Source: JANOGU01 sp031406135 | GTDB lineage: Bacteria; Pseudomonadota; Alphaproteobacteria; Rhodobacterales; Rhodobacteraceae | Length of the DNA stretch: 17,148 nt | Assembly (NCBI GenBank): GCA_031406135.1 | Contig: JANOGU010000287.1 | Location: forward strand, 1 to 17,148 | Direction: 5' to 3' | In this document: positions 1 to 7,230 of the stretch, one piece after another | Position numbering within the stretch: position 1 is the stretch's first letter | Layout: every line of letters starts with the position of its first letter | The notes under the pieces: generated by a model | Seen by the model: the letters and a program-made list of their open reading frames with translations, nothing else | The model's database searches: none | What the model was told of the DNA's origin: nothing | Made by a program: the position numbers and the translations under genes

Positions 1-115
1 AAAAGTCTTTTAAATAGTATGGTTCGAATGATGCGATATCCTCCACCATATTTTTTGTCCATTTTTCAAAACCCATTTCTCCAAGGTTACTGGCTAACGG
101 AATAGTATCAGACAC
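1..115 (-). CDS. 5' part of an unrecognised, AT-rich leftward gene (cut by window edge)
   Basis: On the minus strand a frame runs from a GTG at 115-113 to the window edge without a stop, giving about 38 residues. They begin (M/V)SDTIPLASNLGEMGF and continue with the mixed charged and aromatic composition of a real globular protein (EKW, NMVED, FEPYY). No good ribosome binding site precedes the GTG. An internal ATG at 76-74 has GGAG only two bases upstream, so the true start is uncertain. The stretch is 35% GC (42 of 120 bases counted), whereas the ilvD leader next to it is 63% GC in its first 60 bases. This suggests recently acquired DNA or an assembly junction. I do not recognise the family. 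The opposite strand is also open up to a TAG at 103-105, so strand assignment is a judgement from composition. Confidence 0.4.
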   Translation of the reverse strand, partial: MSDTIPLASNLGEMGFEKWTKNMVEDIASFEPYYLKDF

Positions 116-254
116 AAAGTGAGCGCTGACGGAAAGCTTGCCCTGCACAGATGCTGCATAGAACGCGCCGCGTCGACCGAAACTGACCGCGGCGCGACTC
201 GCCGCAACCTTAGGGAGTGTGGGCCGGACCTGGCAACGTCAATTGCGGACGCCG

Positions 255-286
255 GCCCCGCGTCGCGGGGCGGCTTGCCGCCCCGC
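255..286 (+). promoter_or_regulatory. Overlapping, mutually exclusive hairpins in the ilvD leader
   Basis: Positions 255-262 (GCCCCGCG) can pair with 264-271, and positions 265-274 (GCGGGGCGGC) pair perfectly over 10 bp with 277-286 across a TT turn. The middle arm is shared, so only one hairpin can form at a time, which is the geometry of an attenuator. No U-tract follows, and no leader peptide rich in Ile, Val or Leu codons is apparent. The only short frame seen, at 151-186, encodes MLHRTRRVDRN. The rest of 116-340 shows nothing else I can name. The structure is seen directly; a regulatory role is inference. Confidence 0.35.
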
Positions 287-340
287 CCTGCCCGCCGTAT
301 CCCTTGCCCGCAGCCGACGCCCCGGGGGAGACCGCCAGCC

Positions 341-2077
341 ATGTCCACGAACACCCGCTTCGACAAATCGAAGCTGCCCAGCCGGCATGTGACCGAAGGC
401 CCCGCCCGAGCGCCGCACCGCAGCTATTTCTACGCCATGGGGATCACCGAGGCGGAGATTCACCAGCCCTGGGTCGGCGTCGCCACCTGCTGGAACGAGG
501 CCGCGCCCTGCAACATCGCGCTGAACCGGCAGGCGCAGGTGGTCAAGCACGGGGTGAAGAAGGGCGGCGGCACGCCGCGCGAGTTCACCACCATCACCGT
601 CACCGACGGCATCGCCATGGGGCACGAGGGGATGCGGTCGTCGCGGGCCTCGCGCGATGCCATCGCCGACACGGTGGAACTGACCAAGCGCGGGCAATGC
701 TATGACGCGCTGGTGGGCCTCGCCCGCTGCGACAAGTCGCTGCCGGGGATGATGATGGCGATGGTCCGGCTCAACGTGCCCTCGGTCTTCATCTATGGCG
801 GGTCGATCCTGCCCGGCCGCTACCAGGGCCGCGACATCACCGTGCAGGACATGTTCGAGGCGGTGGGCAAGGTGCAGGCCGGGTTGATGTCCGAGGCAGA
901 GCTGGAGATCATGGAGCGCGTGGCCTGCCCGTCCTCGGGCGCCTGCGGCGCGCAGTACACCGCCAACACCATGGCCTGTGTGTCCGAGGCGATCGGTCTG
1001 GCGCTGCTCAACTCCTCTTCCGCCCCGGCCCCTTACGAAAGCCGCGACCAGTTCTGCGAGGCTTCGGGCGTCGCAGTGATGAACTTGATCGAGAAGAACA
1101 TCCGGGCGCGCGACGTCGTCACGCTGAAGTCGCTGGAAAACGCCGCCCGGGTTGTCGGCTGCACCGGCGGCTCGACCAACGCGGCGCTGCACCTGCCTGC
1201 GCTGGCGAACGAGGCCGGGATCGACTTCGACCTTTTCGACGTGGCGGCCTGCATGAAGGACACGCCCTATTTCGTCGATCTGCGGCCAGGCGGCAAATAC
1301 GTCGCCAAGGACCTGCACGAGGTGGGCGGCGTGGCCGTGGTGATGAAGGAACTGGCCAAGACGGGCCTGCTGCACCTCGACTGCATCACCGCCTCGGGCA
1401 GGACGCTGGGTGAGTCGCTGGAGGACATCCGTGGCGAGGCGGACGGGCGGGTGATCTACGACATCGCCTCGCCGATCACCAAGACCGGCGGCGTGGTCAG
1501 CCTGAAGGGCAATCTCGCCCCCGACGGCGCCATCGTGAAGGTCGCCGGGATGAGCGAGGCCGAGCAGGTCTTCACCGGCCCGGCCCGCGTCTTCGAATGC
1601 GAGGAGGACGCCTTCGAGGCGGTCAAGAAGCGCGCCTACAGGGAGGGCGAGGTCCTCGTCATCCGCAACGAGGGGCCGGCCGGCGGCCCGGGGATGCGCG
1701 AGATGCTGGCGACGACCGCTGCCCTCAGCGGGCAGGGCATGGGCAAGAAGGTCGCGCTGATCACCGACGGCCGCTTCTCCGGCGCGACGCGGGGGTTCTG
1801 CGTCGGCCATGTCGGGCCGGAGGCGGCACATGGCGGGCCGATTGCCCTCCTGAAGGATGGCGACATGATCTCGCTGAACGCGCTCACAGGCGAGCTGTCC
1901 GTCGCGCTGAGCGATGCGGAGCTGGCCGTGCGCAAGACGGAGTGGAAAGGCCCGCGCAAGACCGCCTATACCTCTGGCGCGGTGCACAAGTTCGCCCGCC
2001 TCGTCGGCGGCGCCCGCTGGGGCGCGGTCACCCATCCGGGCGCGAAGGCGGAATCGCATGTCTACATGGACCAGTAG
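341..2077 (+). CDS. ilvD: Dihydroxy-acid dehydratase IlvD
   Basis: The 578-residue product matches dihydroxy-acid dehydratase, which removes water from 2,3-dihydroxy-isovalerate and 2,3-dihydroxy-3-methylvalerate in valine and isoleucine synthesis in the cytoplasm. Family hallmarks visible are CNEAAPCN (the second Cys is residue 57), CDKSLPG (Cys130) and CPSSGACGAQYTANTM (Cys202), the three expected iron-sulfur ligands. VTDGIAMGHEGMRSSRASR carries conserved metal and substrate residues, and GPAGGPGMREM, DGRFSGATRGFCVGHVGPEA and a C-terminal GARWGAVTHPGA are also present. The frame is open upstream to 119, but ATG 341 is chosen because GGGGGAG lies at 324-330, the protein then has the normal family length, and the extension is low-complexity. 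Its last 20 bases overlap the next gene, suggesting co-transcription. High confidence. Confidence 0.97.
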   Translation: MSTNTRFDKSKLPSRHVTEGPARAPHRSYFYAMGITEAEIHQPWVGVATCWNEAAPCNIALNRQAQVVKHGVKKGGGTPREFTTITVTDGIAMGHEGMRSSRASRDAIADTVELTKRGQCYDALVGLARCDKSLPGMMMAMVRLNVPSVFIYGGSILPGRYQGRDITVQDMFEAVGKVQAGLMSEAELEIMERVACPSSGACGAQYTANTMACVSEAIGLALLNSSSAPAPYESRDQFCEASGVAVMNLIEKNIRARDVVTLKSLENAARVVGCTGGSTNAALHLPALANEAGIDFDLFDVAACMKDTPYFVDLRPGGKYVAKDLHEVGGVAVVMKELAKTGLLHLDCITASGRTLGESLEDIRGEADGRVIYDIASPITKTGGVVSLKGNLAPDGAIVKVAGMSEAEQVFTGPARVFECEEDAFEAVKKRAYREGEVLVIRNEGPAGGPGMREMLATTAALSGQGMGKKVALITDGRFSGATRGFCVGHVGPEAAHGGPIALLKDGDMISLNALTGELSVALSDAELAVRKTEWKGPRKTAYTSGAVHKFARLVGGARWGAVTHPGAKAESHVYMDQ

Positions 2078-2615
2078 GCTCGCCGCCGCCCTGCTTCTGT
2101 CCGGCTGCCTCGCCGCGCCGGCGGCGGTGCAGCGCGTGGACGGGCTGGCCGTAGGCGCGCCGGCCGGCTACTGCGCCGCGACCGCGGCGCGGGCCGCGGC
2201 GGCAGGCGGTGACTTCCTGGCCTTTGCCCCCTGCACCGGCGCGGCGGCGCCAGTCCTGACCGCCACGGTCGGCGCCGGGGGCTCGGCCACGGGTCTCGAC
2301 CTGTCCGGCCCGGTGGTCGCGGCTTTTGCCCGGTCCGAGGCCGGGCGTGCCTCGCTGAGCCGGGCGGGGGATGCGGCCAGTGTCGAGGTGCTGGAGGTTC
2401 TGCAATATGGCTCGGCCGTCCTGATCCGCCTGACCGACGCCGCGCCGGGGCCGGGCGGCCTGCCGCCGGGCGAGGCCTGGCGGGCGCTGCTGGTTCAGGA
2501 CGGCCGGCTGTTGACGCTGACCGCCGCCGGGTCTGGCACCGACCGCGCGGCCGGGCTCGACCTGATCCTGGCCTTCGTCAAGGCGGTGCAGGCGACCAAC
2601 GGCGCAAGGCCATAG
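2058..2615 (+). CDS. Putative outer-membrane lipoprotein, function unknown
   Basis: This 185-residue protein starts with a short basic segment and a hydrophobic stretch ending in the lipobox LSGC (Cys19). It should therefore be exported by Sec, lipidated and cleaved before that cysteine. The mature part is Ala/Gly-rich, contains two further cysteines in YCAAT and FAPCTG that could form a disulfide, and has a conserved-looking RSEAGRASLSRAGDA segment followed by an alternating hydrophobic pattern typical of beta strands. I recall similar uncharacterised proteins in Rhodobacteraceae but no function. The start ATG lies inside the ilvD 3' end (20-base overlap), so translation is probably coupled. 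The ribosome site is weak (GAAGGCGGA). An upstream extension in the same frame is only a shadow of ilvD. Confidence 0.75.
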   Translation: MSTWTSRLAAALLLSGCLAAPAAVQRVDGLAVGAPAGYCAATAARAAAAGGDFLAFAPCTGAAAPVLTATVGAGGSATGLDLSGPVVAAFARSEAGRASLSRAGDAASVEVLEVLQYGSAVLIRLTDAAPGPGGLPPGEAWRALLVQDGRLLTLTAAGSGTDRAAGLDLILAFVKAVQATNGARP

Positions 2616-2718
2616 CGCAGCGCCCCCGCGCAGGTGCGACTTGCGATTGGCCGGAGAATCGTTTTCCCTTGATTCGCATTTCTGCGCGACAGTGGTCGGC
2701 GGGAGGAGCCGGAACCGG

Positions 2719-3474
2719 ATGGCCTTGGGCATGACCACGTTGTTGGACCGGATCGCACAGCGCCGCGCGCTGGCGCGCTGGGCACGGCTGGATGCCATGA
2801 CCGGGACCATGAACATCGGCGAGGTGAGCCGGCAACGCGGGCGCGCGGCCTCGCTGCGCCGCCAGCTCGACCGGGTGATCGAGGCGGCCGACCGGCGGCT
2901 GGCCGGCGGCGCCGCGCTGCCACGGCCGGCGGGGGCGGACTGGGTCTGGCGACCGGGTCCGTGGACCACGCCGCTGGCCGTGCCGGGAATCGCGGCGGTG
3001 CCGGGCCGCGCGGAACTCAGTGCCGGGGTGACGCTCTATCACGACGGCCCGCAGGCCGAGGTCACGCTGCGCCAGACCCGCGCGCTGGGGGCGGACGACC
3101 CGGCGCCATTCGCGCTGGTCATCGACGCGCTGGCCTTCGACGGGTCGTTCCTGTCGCTGGCCATCGACCTGCCGCCGGCGGCGGTGCAGGGCCTGCGGTC
3201 GCGCCACGTGATCCGCGCGACGCTGCGGGTGGCGATGGAGCGGCGGGTCGAGGCCTTCGCCCGGCTCAACATCCGCCATGGCCCCAACACCGAACAGGTG
3301 GTGCGCGCCTTCGACCCCGGCACGGCGGAGGTGGAGTTCGACCTCGCGCACACCAAGATGAACGAGCGCCGGGTCGAGGCACTGTGGCTCGACCTGATCT
3401 TCGACGCGCCGGCGATGAACCGGATCGCGATTGCCGAGCTGACGCTGTGCCGCCAGCCGCGGGCGGAACTCTAG
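2719..3474 (+). CDS. DUF6478 family protein
   Basis: The 251-residue product closely resembles the DUF6478 proteins I know from Rhodobacteraceae. The N-terminus is a basic, helical segment (RALARWARL, then RRQLDRVIEAADRRLAG), followed by WVWRPGPWTTPLAVPG and a beta-rich body. The C-terminal half carries the family's best-conserved strings, DGSFLSLAIDLP, RLNIRHGPNTEQVVR, VEFDLAHTKMNERRVE and LWLDLIFDAPAMN. No signal peptide, membrane segment or recognisable catalytic motif is seen, so a cytoplasmic location is likely and the function is unknown. ATG 2719 is chosen because GGAGGAG lies at 2702-2708; the frame opens earlier at a TTG (2641) with no support. The following small gene starts 9 bases after the stop, so the two probably form an operon. 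Confidence 0.82.
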   Translation: MALGMTTLLDRIAQRRALARWARLDAMTGTMNIGEVSRQRGRAASLRRQLDRVIEAADRRLAGGAALPRPAGADWVWRPGPWTTPLAVPGIAAVPGRAELSAGVTLYHDGPQAEVTLRQTRALGADDPAPFALVIDALAFDGSFLSLAIDLPPAAVQGLRSRHVIRATLRVAMERRVEAFARLNIRHGPNTEQVVRAFDPGTAEVEFDLAHTKMNERRVEALWLDLIFDAPAMNRIAIAELTLCRQPRAEL

Positions 3475-3483
3475 GGGGGCGCG

Positions 3484-3855
3484 GTGGCAGGGGTGACACT
3501 GACACGGACGCGGCTCCTGGCGGGGGTCTGGGAAGGCATCCTGACCGGCGCCAAGGCGGCCCCCACGCTGGAGGCTTTGCACCGCGACCGCCCCGTGGAG
3601 GGGCTGTCGGTCACCGAAACCGGCGAGCCCGGGCGCTACGCCGTGCGCCTGCCGCTGCCGGCCGAGGTGCTGGCCGAAGGGGTGGAGACGGTGCTGATCC
3701 GCGACCGCGCCACCGGCGAGACGCTGGACCACGTCACCATCGCCGCCGGGCCAGCGGCCGAGGCCGACCTGCGGGCGGAGGTTGCCCTGCTTCGGGCCGA
3801 GATCGACCTGCTGAAGGCCGCCTTCCGGCGGCACATGCGCAGCCAGGGCGGCTGA
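3484..3855 (+). CDS. Small hypothetical protein with C-terminal coiled coil
   Basis: A GTG-started frame of 123 residues lies 9 bases after the DUF6478 gene, with a G-run (3475-3480) close upstream as its likely ribosome site. The N-terminal two thirds looks like a small beta-rich domain (GRYAVRLPLPAEVL, VETVLIRDRATGE). The C-terminus (about residues 90-117) is a leucine-heptad helix of the type AEADLRAEVALLRAEIDLL, predicting a coiled coil and probably oligomerisation. No family is recognised. The tight spacing suggests it acts with the DUF6478 protein, which is inference only. The downstream gap to the next gene is 66 bases, and the protein ends RRHMRSQGG. Confidence 0.7.
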   Translation: MAGVTLTRTRLLAGVWEGILTGAKAAPTLEALHRDRPVEGLSVTETGEPGRYAVRLPLPAEVLAEGVETVLIRDRATGETLDHVTIAAGPAAEADLRAEVALLRAEIDLLKAAFRRHMRSQGG

Positions 3856-3921
3856 GCGAGGCCCGGCCGGAGGGGGGCGCCGCCGCTTGCGGCGCCTGCG
3901 CCGCGGCCCTACATCGGAGCC

Positions 3922-4734
3922 ATGTTCGCGTTCCTGAACCGCCGCAGCCCGCGCATTCCGGTGATCCGGCTGCAGGGCGCGATCTCGCCCGGAGGGCGGC
4001 TGTCGTCCGGCCTGTCCGATGCGGGCCTCGCGCCGCAGATCGAGCGTGCCTTCACGCGCGGCAAGCCGGCGGCGGTGGCGCTGGTCGTCAACTCGCCCGG
4101 CGGCTCGGCGGCGCAGTCCTCGCTGATCGCCGCCCGCATCCGCCGGCTGGCGGCGGAAAAGAGCATCCCGGTCCACGCCTTCGTCGAGGATGTGGCGGCC
4201 TCGGGCGGCTACTGGCTGGCCTGCGCGGCCGATCACATCTGGGTGGATCGCTCGTCCATCCTGGGCTCCATCGGCGTGATCTTCGCGGGCTTCGGCTTCC
4301 CGGAGGCGATGGCGAAACTGGGCGTCGAGCGGCGGGTCGTCACCGCCGGCACTTCGAAGTCGCTGGCCGATCCCTTCCAGCCCGAGAAGGCCGAGGACGT
4401 GGCCCGGCTGAAGGCGCTGCAGGCGCCGATCCACCAGGCCTTCATCGACCATGTGAAGGACCGCCGCGGCGCCCGGCTAAAGGACGGCGCCGACCTGTTC
4501 AACGCCGATGTCTGGGTCGGGCAGGAGGCGGTGGACCTTGGCCTCGCCGACGGCATCGCGCATCTGGTGCCGAAGTTGAAGGAGCTGTACGGCGACAAGG
4601 TGCGGCTGTTGCCGGTCGCGCCGCGCCGGTCGCGGCTGGAGCGTCTGTCCGGCCTGTCGCTGGGCCGCGCCGCGGTGCAGGGCGCGCTGGACGAGATCGA
4701 GGACCGCGCGCACTGGGCGCGCTGGGGGCTCTGA
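3922..4734 (+). CDS. S49 family (SppA-like) serine peptidase
   Basis: The 270-residue product has the ClpP/crotonase-like fold signature of signal peptide peptidase SppA, short form. VVNSPGGSAAQSSL (from about residue 55) forms the oxyanion region. Ser94 in DVAASGGYW is the expected nucleophile and Lys146 in GTSKSLADPF the general base. The 52-residue Ser-Lys spacing matches, as I recall, the short Bacillus SppA. SSILGSIGVIF follows the Ser motif as in the family. The usual N-terminal membrane anchor is absent, because the protein opens with MFAFLNRRSPRIPVIRLQG, so it may be soluble or peripherally attached. Such enzymes degrade cleaved signal peptides or other membrane-associated peptides. 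The TGA is followed immediately by the ATG of the next gene, so translation is very probably coupled. Confidence 0.9.
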   Translation: MFAFLNRRSPRIPVIRLQGAISPGGRLSSGLSDAGLAPQIERAFTRGKPAAVALVVNSPGGSAAQSSLIAARIRRLAAEKSIPVHAFVEDVAASGGYWLACAADHIWVDRSSILGSIGVIFAGFGFPEAMAKLGVERRVVTAGTSKSLADPFQPEKAEDVARLKALQAPIHQAFIDHVKDRRGARLKDGADLFNADVWVGQEAVDLGLADGIAHLVPKLKELYGDKVRLLPVAPRRSRLERLSGLSLGRAAVQGALDEIEDRAHWARWGL

Positions 4735-4926
4735 ATGCTGGTCAAGACCGTCCTTGTCTTCCTTCTGGCCATGGCCGCGCTGGGCATGATCGCGCGGGGT
4801 CTGGGGCTGGGGCTGGGCGGGCGCGGCAGGGGCGCACGGCGGCTCACTGCCGCCCTGTGCCCCCGCTGTGGCCGTCTCACCGCTCCGCGCGAGCCCTGCG
4901 CCTGCGGCGCGCCGCCCCGGGATTGA
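4735..4926 (+). CDS. Tiny membrane protein with C-terminal zinc ribbon
   Basis: The ATG directly follows the stop of the S49 peptidase gene with zero spacing. The 63 residues split into one hydrophobic helix (about residues 3-20), a Gly/Arg-rich linker (GLGLGLGGRGRGARR) and CPRCG with a later CACG, a four-cysteine zinc-ribbon-like pair. A single-pass protein with a small metal knuckle facing the cytoplasm is likely. I recognise no named family. The zero-gap coupling to a peptidase lacking its own membrane anchor makes a role in anchoring or adapting that peptidase an attractive inference, but nothing in the sequence proves it. Confidence 0.65.
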   Translation: MLVKTVLVFLLAMAALGMIARGLGLGLGGRGRGARRLTAALCPRCGRLTAPREPCACGAPPRD

Positions 4927-4979
4927 CCGGCCGCGCGGCGACCTACCCTCCGCGTCGGCACAGAACAAAGGTGGTCCAG

Positions 4980-5765
4980 ATGATCCGCAGGGCGCTTGTC
5001 ACAGGTGCGGCACGTCGGCTTGGGCGCGCGATGGCGCTGGAACTGGCCGGCCAGGGTCATGACCTCGCCGTGCATTACCACAGGTCTGCCGCCGAGGCCG
5101 AGGCGGTGGCGGCCGAAATCCGGGCGATGGGCCGCAGCGCCGTGACGCTGTCTGCCGACCTTCTGGACGAGGACGCCATGGCCGCACTGGTCCCCCGCGC
5201 GGCCGCAGCTCTGGGCGGGCCGCTGACGGTGCTGGTCAACAACGCCTCGATCTTCGAGCACGACACGCTGGCCACCGCGACCAAGGCCCGCTGGGACCGC
5301 CATTTCGGGTCGAACCTGCGCGCGCCCTTCGTGCTGACGCAGACCTTCGCCGCGCAGGCGCCGGCCGCCGGGACGGAGGGCGGCGAGCCGGTCGCCACCG
5401 GGCTCGTTGTCAACCTCATCGACCAGCGTATCCGCAAGCCGACGCCGGAATACATGACCTATTCTCTGGCCAAGATGGGGCTCTGGGCCTTCACCCGCAC
5501 CGCCGCGCAGGCGCTGGCCCCGGCGATCCGCGTCAACGCCATCGCTCCGGGGCCCACGCTGCAGGGCGCCCGGCAGTCGGCCGAGCACTTCCATCGCCAG
5601 CGCGCCGCCACCATCCTCGGCCGCGGCGCGGACGAGGCGGATGTCTGCGGCGCCTTGGCCTATTTCCTGACCGCGCGCGCGGTCACCGGACAGGTGTTGT
5701 GCATCGACGGCGGCCAGCATCTGGCCTGGCAGACGGCCGATATTCTCGGCATCTCGGAAGGGTGA
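4980..5765 (+). CDS. SDR oxidoreductase resembling pteridine reductase / FolM
   Basis: The 261-residue protein is a classical short-chain dehydrogenase. The cofactor motif TGAARRLGR (residues 8-16) and HYHRSAAEA (32-40) resemble pteridine reductase PTR1, and the Arg favours NADPH. LVNNAS spans 85-90. The catalytic set is Asp148, Tyr161 and Lys165. The usual SDR serine is replaced by Asp, and the D-13-Y-4-K spacing is that of PTR1 (Asp181/Tyr194/Lys198) as I remember it, so reduction of dihydrobiopterin-, dihydromonapterin- or dihydrofolate-like substrates is the best guess. The tail GQVLCIDGGQHL is the standard SDR ending. ATG 4980 has AAGGTGG at 4969-4975. The gene is not next to other folate genes, so the substrate call is inferred from the active site alone. 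Confidence 0.85.
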   Translation: MIRRALVTGAARRLGRAMALELAGQGHDLAVHYHRSAAEAEAVAAEIRAMGRSAVTLSADLLDEDAMAALVPRAAAALGGPLTVLVNNASIFEHDTLATATKARWDRHFGSNLRAPFVLTQTFAAQAPAAGTEGGEPVATGLVVNLIDQRIRKPTPEYMTYSLAKMGLWAFTRTAAQALAPAIRVNAIAPGPTLQGARQSAEHFHRQRAATILGRGADEADVCGALAYFLTARAVTGQVLCIDGGQHLAWQTADILGISEG

Positions 5766-6069
5766 ACGGCCACTCCCGTGCGAGTTGTCCACTGTCGCGG
5801 CCTACGTAACGGGAGCGTGACGCAACCGTCATGCAAGTCCCTGTTTTTCCAAACGTTCATAATTCTTCCGCATGGAATCAACAGTTTGGCAATGCGCCCA
5901 AAAAACAGGCAGTCCTGCGAAGCGGGCCGAAAACAACGGAAAATCCGGCATCCGAATTGGTTCCGCACAGACTTGTCCACAGAATCCGTGGATGTCTTTC
6001 CCCTTGCGCCGCGCCGGGCGGCGTTGCAGCCCAGAGGAAGAATCGACCGCCGGAAAGGACGGGACCGCG
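5766..6069 (+). promoter_or_regulatory. uvrC upstream region with two DnaA-box-like sites
   Basis: These 304 bases contain no supported gene and are visibly less GC-rich than their surroundings, as expected of a promoter region. TTGTCCACT at 5785-5793 and TTGTCCACA at 5973-5981 resemble the DnaA box TTATCCACA. The second sits in a TCCAC/GTGGA inverted repeat (5976-5980 with 5988-5992). I found no alphaproteobacterial LexA site of the GTTC-N7-GTTC type. Confidence 0.25.
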
Positions 6070-7230
6070 GTGCAGGACGACAGTGACACAAACGCCCGTG
6101 CCAGCGTCGCCGGGCACGAGGCGATCCAGGCCTATCTGCGCCACCTCGGGCCGCAGCCCGGGGTCTACCGGATGCTGAACGCGGCCGCCGAGGTGCTGTA
6201 CGTCGGCAAGGCGCGGAACCTCAAGGCGCGGGTGTCGAGCTACGCCCGCCCCGCCGGCCACTCGCCGCGCATCGCCCGGATGATCCGCGAGACGGCGTCG
6301 ATGATGTTTCTGACGACGCGGACCGAGACCGAGGCGCTGCTGCTGGAGCAGAACCTCATCAAGCAGTTGAAGCCGCGCTACAACGTGCTCCTGCGCGACG
6401 ACAAGTCGTTTCCGAACATCCTGATCTCGACCGAGACCGCCTTTCCGCAGATCAAGAAGCACCGCGGCAAGAAGGCCGAGAAGGGCCACTACTTCGGCCC
6501 CTTCGCCAGCGCCGGCGCCGTCAGCCGTACGCTGAACCAGCTGCAGAAGGTGTTCCTGCTGCGCAACTGCTCGGACGCGATGTTCGACAGCCGCACGCGG
6601 CCCTGCCTGATGCACCAGATCAAGCGTTGTTCCGCGCCTTGCGTGGGCAAGATCAACGCGCAGGACTACGGCGAGCTGGTCGGTGACGCGCGGCGTTTCC
6701 TGGAGGGCAAGACCACCACCGTGCAGTCCGACCTCGCCCGCGCGATGACCGTGGCCGCCGAGGCGATGGAATTCGAGCGTGCCGCGGCGCTGCGCGACCG
6801 CATCCGGGCGCTGACGCAGGTCCAGTCCTCGCAGGGGATCAACCCGAAGTTGGTGGCCGAGGCCGATGTGGTGGCGCTGCATGTCGAGGGCGGGCAGGCC
6901 TGCGTGCAGGTCTTCTTCATCCGCGCCAACCAGTCCTGGGGCAACCGCGACTTCTACCCAAGGATCGGCGGCGGTGCGGAGGAGCCGGAGATCCTTCAGG
7001 CCTTCCTCGCCCAGTTCTACGACGACCGCGATCCGCCGCGGCTGATCCTGCTGTCGCATCCGGTCGAGGACCCCGATCTGCTGGGCGAGCTGCTGTCGGA
7101 CCGGGCGGGCCGCAAGGTCGAGATCGCGGTGCCGCAGCGGGGGCGAGAAGGCGGAGCTGGTGGAGAACGCCGCCCGCAACGCGCGCGAGAGCCTGGGTCG
7201 CCGGATGGCGGAAACGGCCACGCAGAATAG
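6070..7230 (+). CDS. uvrC: UvrC, N-terminal part (gene split by a frameshift)
   Basis: This is the first part of UvrC, the nuclease subunit that makes both incisions in nucleotide excision repair. GTG 6070 is preferred (AAGGACGG upstream, normal family N-terminus); the frame is open from 5872. The GIY-YIG nuclease domain is clear, with GVY at residues 31-33, YVGKARNLKARV at 44-55 and TETEALLLEQNLIKQLKPRYNVLLRDDKSFP. Four cysteines (167, 179, 187, 191) match the iron-sulfur cluster reported for UvrC. A UVR motif (MEFERAAALRDRIRAL) that contacts UvrB follows. At 7139-7143 a run of five Gs carries one G too many. Up to that point the reading frame agrees with UvrC, but after it the frame gives nonsense (GREGGAGGERRP) and stops at 7228-7230. 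Removing one G restores a protein of about 624 residues. Confidence 0.9.
   Translation: MQDDSDTNARASVAGHEAIQAYLRHLGPQPGVYRMLNAAAEVLYVGKARNLKARVSSYARPAGHSPRIARMIRETASMMFLTTRTETEALLLEQNLIKQLKPRYNVLLRDDKSFPNILISTETAFPQIKKHRGKKAEKGHYFGPFASAGAVSRTLNQLQKVFLLRNCSDAMFDSRTRPCLMHQIKRCSAPCVGKINAQDYGELVGDARRFLEGKTTTVQSDLARAMTVAAEAMEFERAAALRDRIRALTQVQSSQGINPKLVAEADVVALHVEGGQACVQVFFIRANQSWGNRDFYPRIGGGAEEPEILQAFLAQFYDDRDPPRLILLSHPVEDPDLLGELLSDRAGRKVEIAVPQRGREGGAGGERRPQRAREPGSPDGGNGHAE

Noticed and set aside
151..186. Attenuator leader peptide for ilvD
   Set aside because: The 11-residue frame is Arg-rich with almost no Ile, Val or Leu and has no ribosome site.
2961..4979. Long rightward frame running into the SDR gene, as if giving it a 670-residue N-terminal extension
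   Set aside because: It overlaps three better-supported genes in other frames and is low-complexity Gly/Arg/Ala; ATG 4980 has a good ribosome site.
5840..5970. LexA (SOS) box before uvrC
   Set aside because: GTTC occurs, but the second half-site at the required spacing is missing.
7139..7143. Programmed ribosomal frameshift in uvrC
   Set aside because: No slippery heptamer with a downstream stimulator is evident, UvrC is not known to use one, and rsmB shows the same lesion, so error or mutation is simpler.
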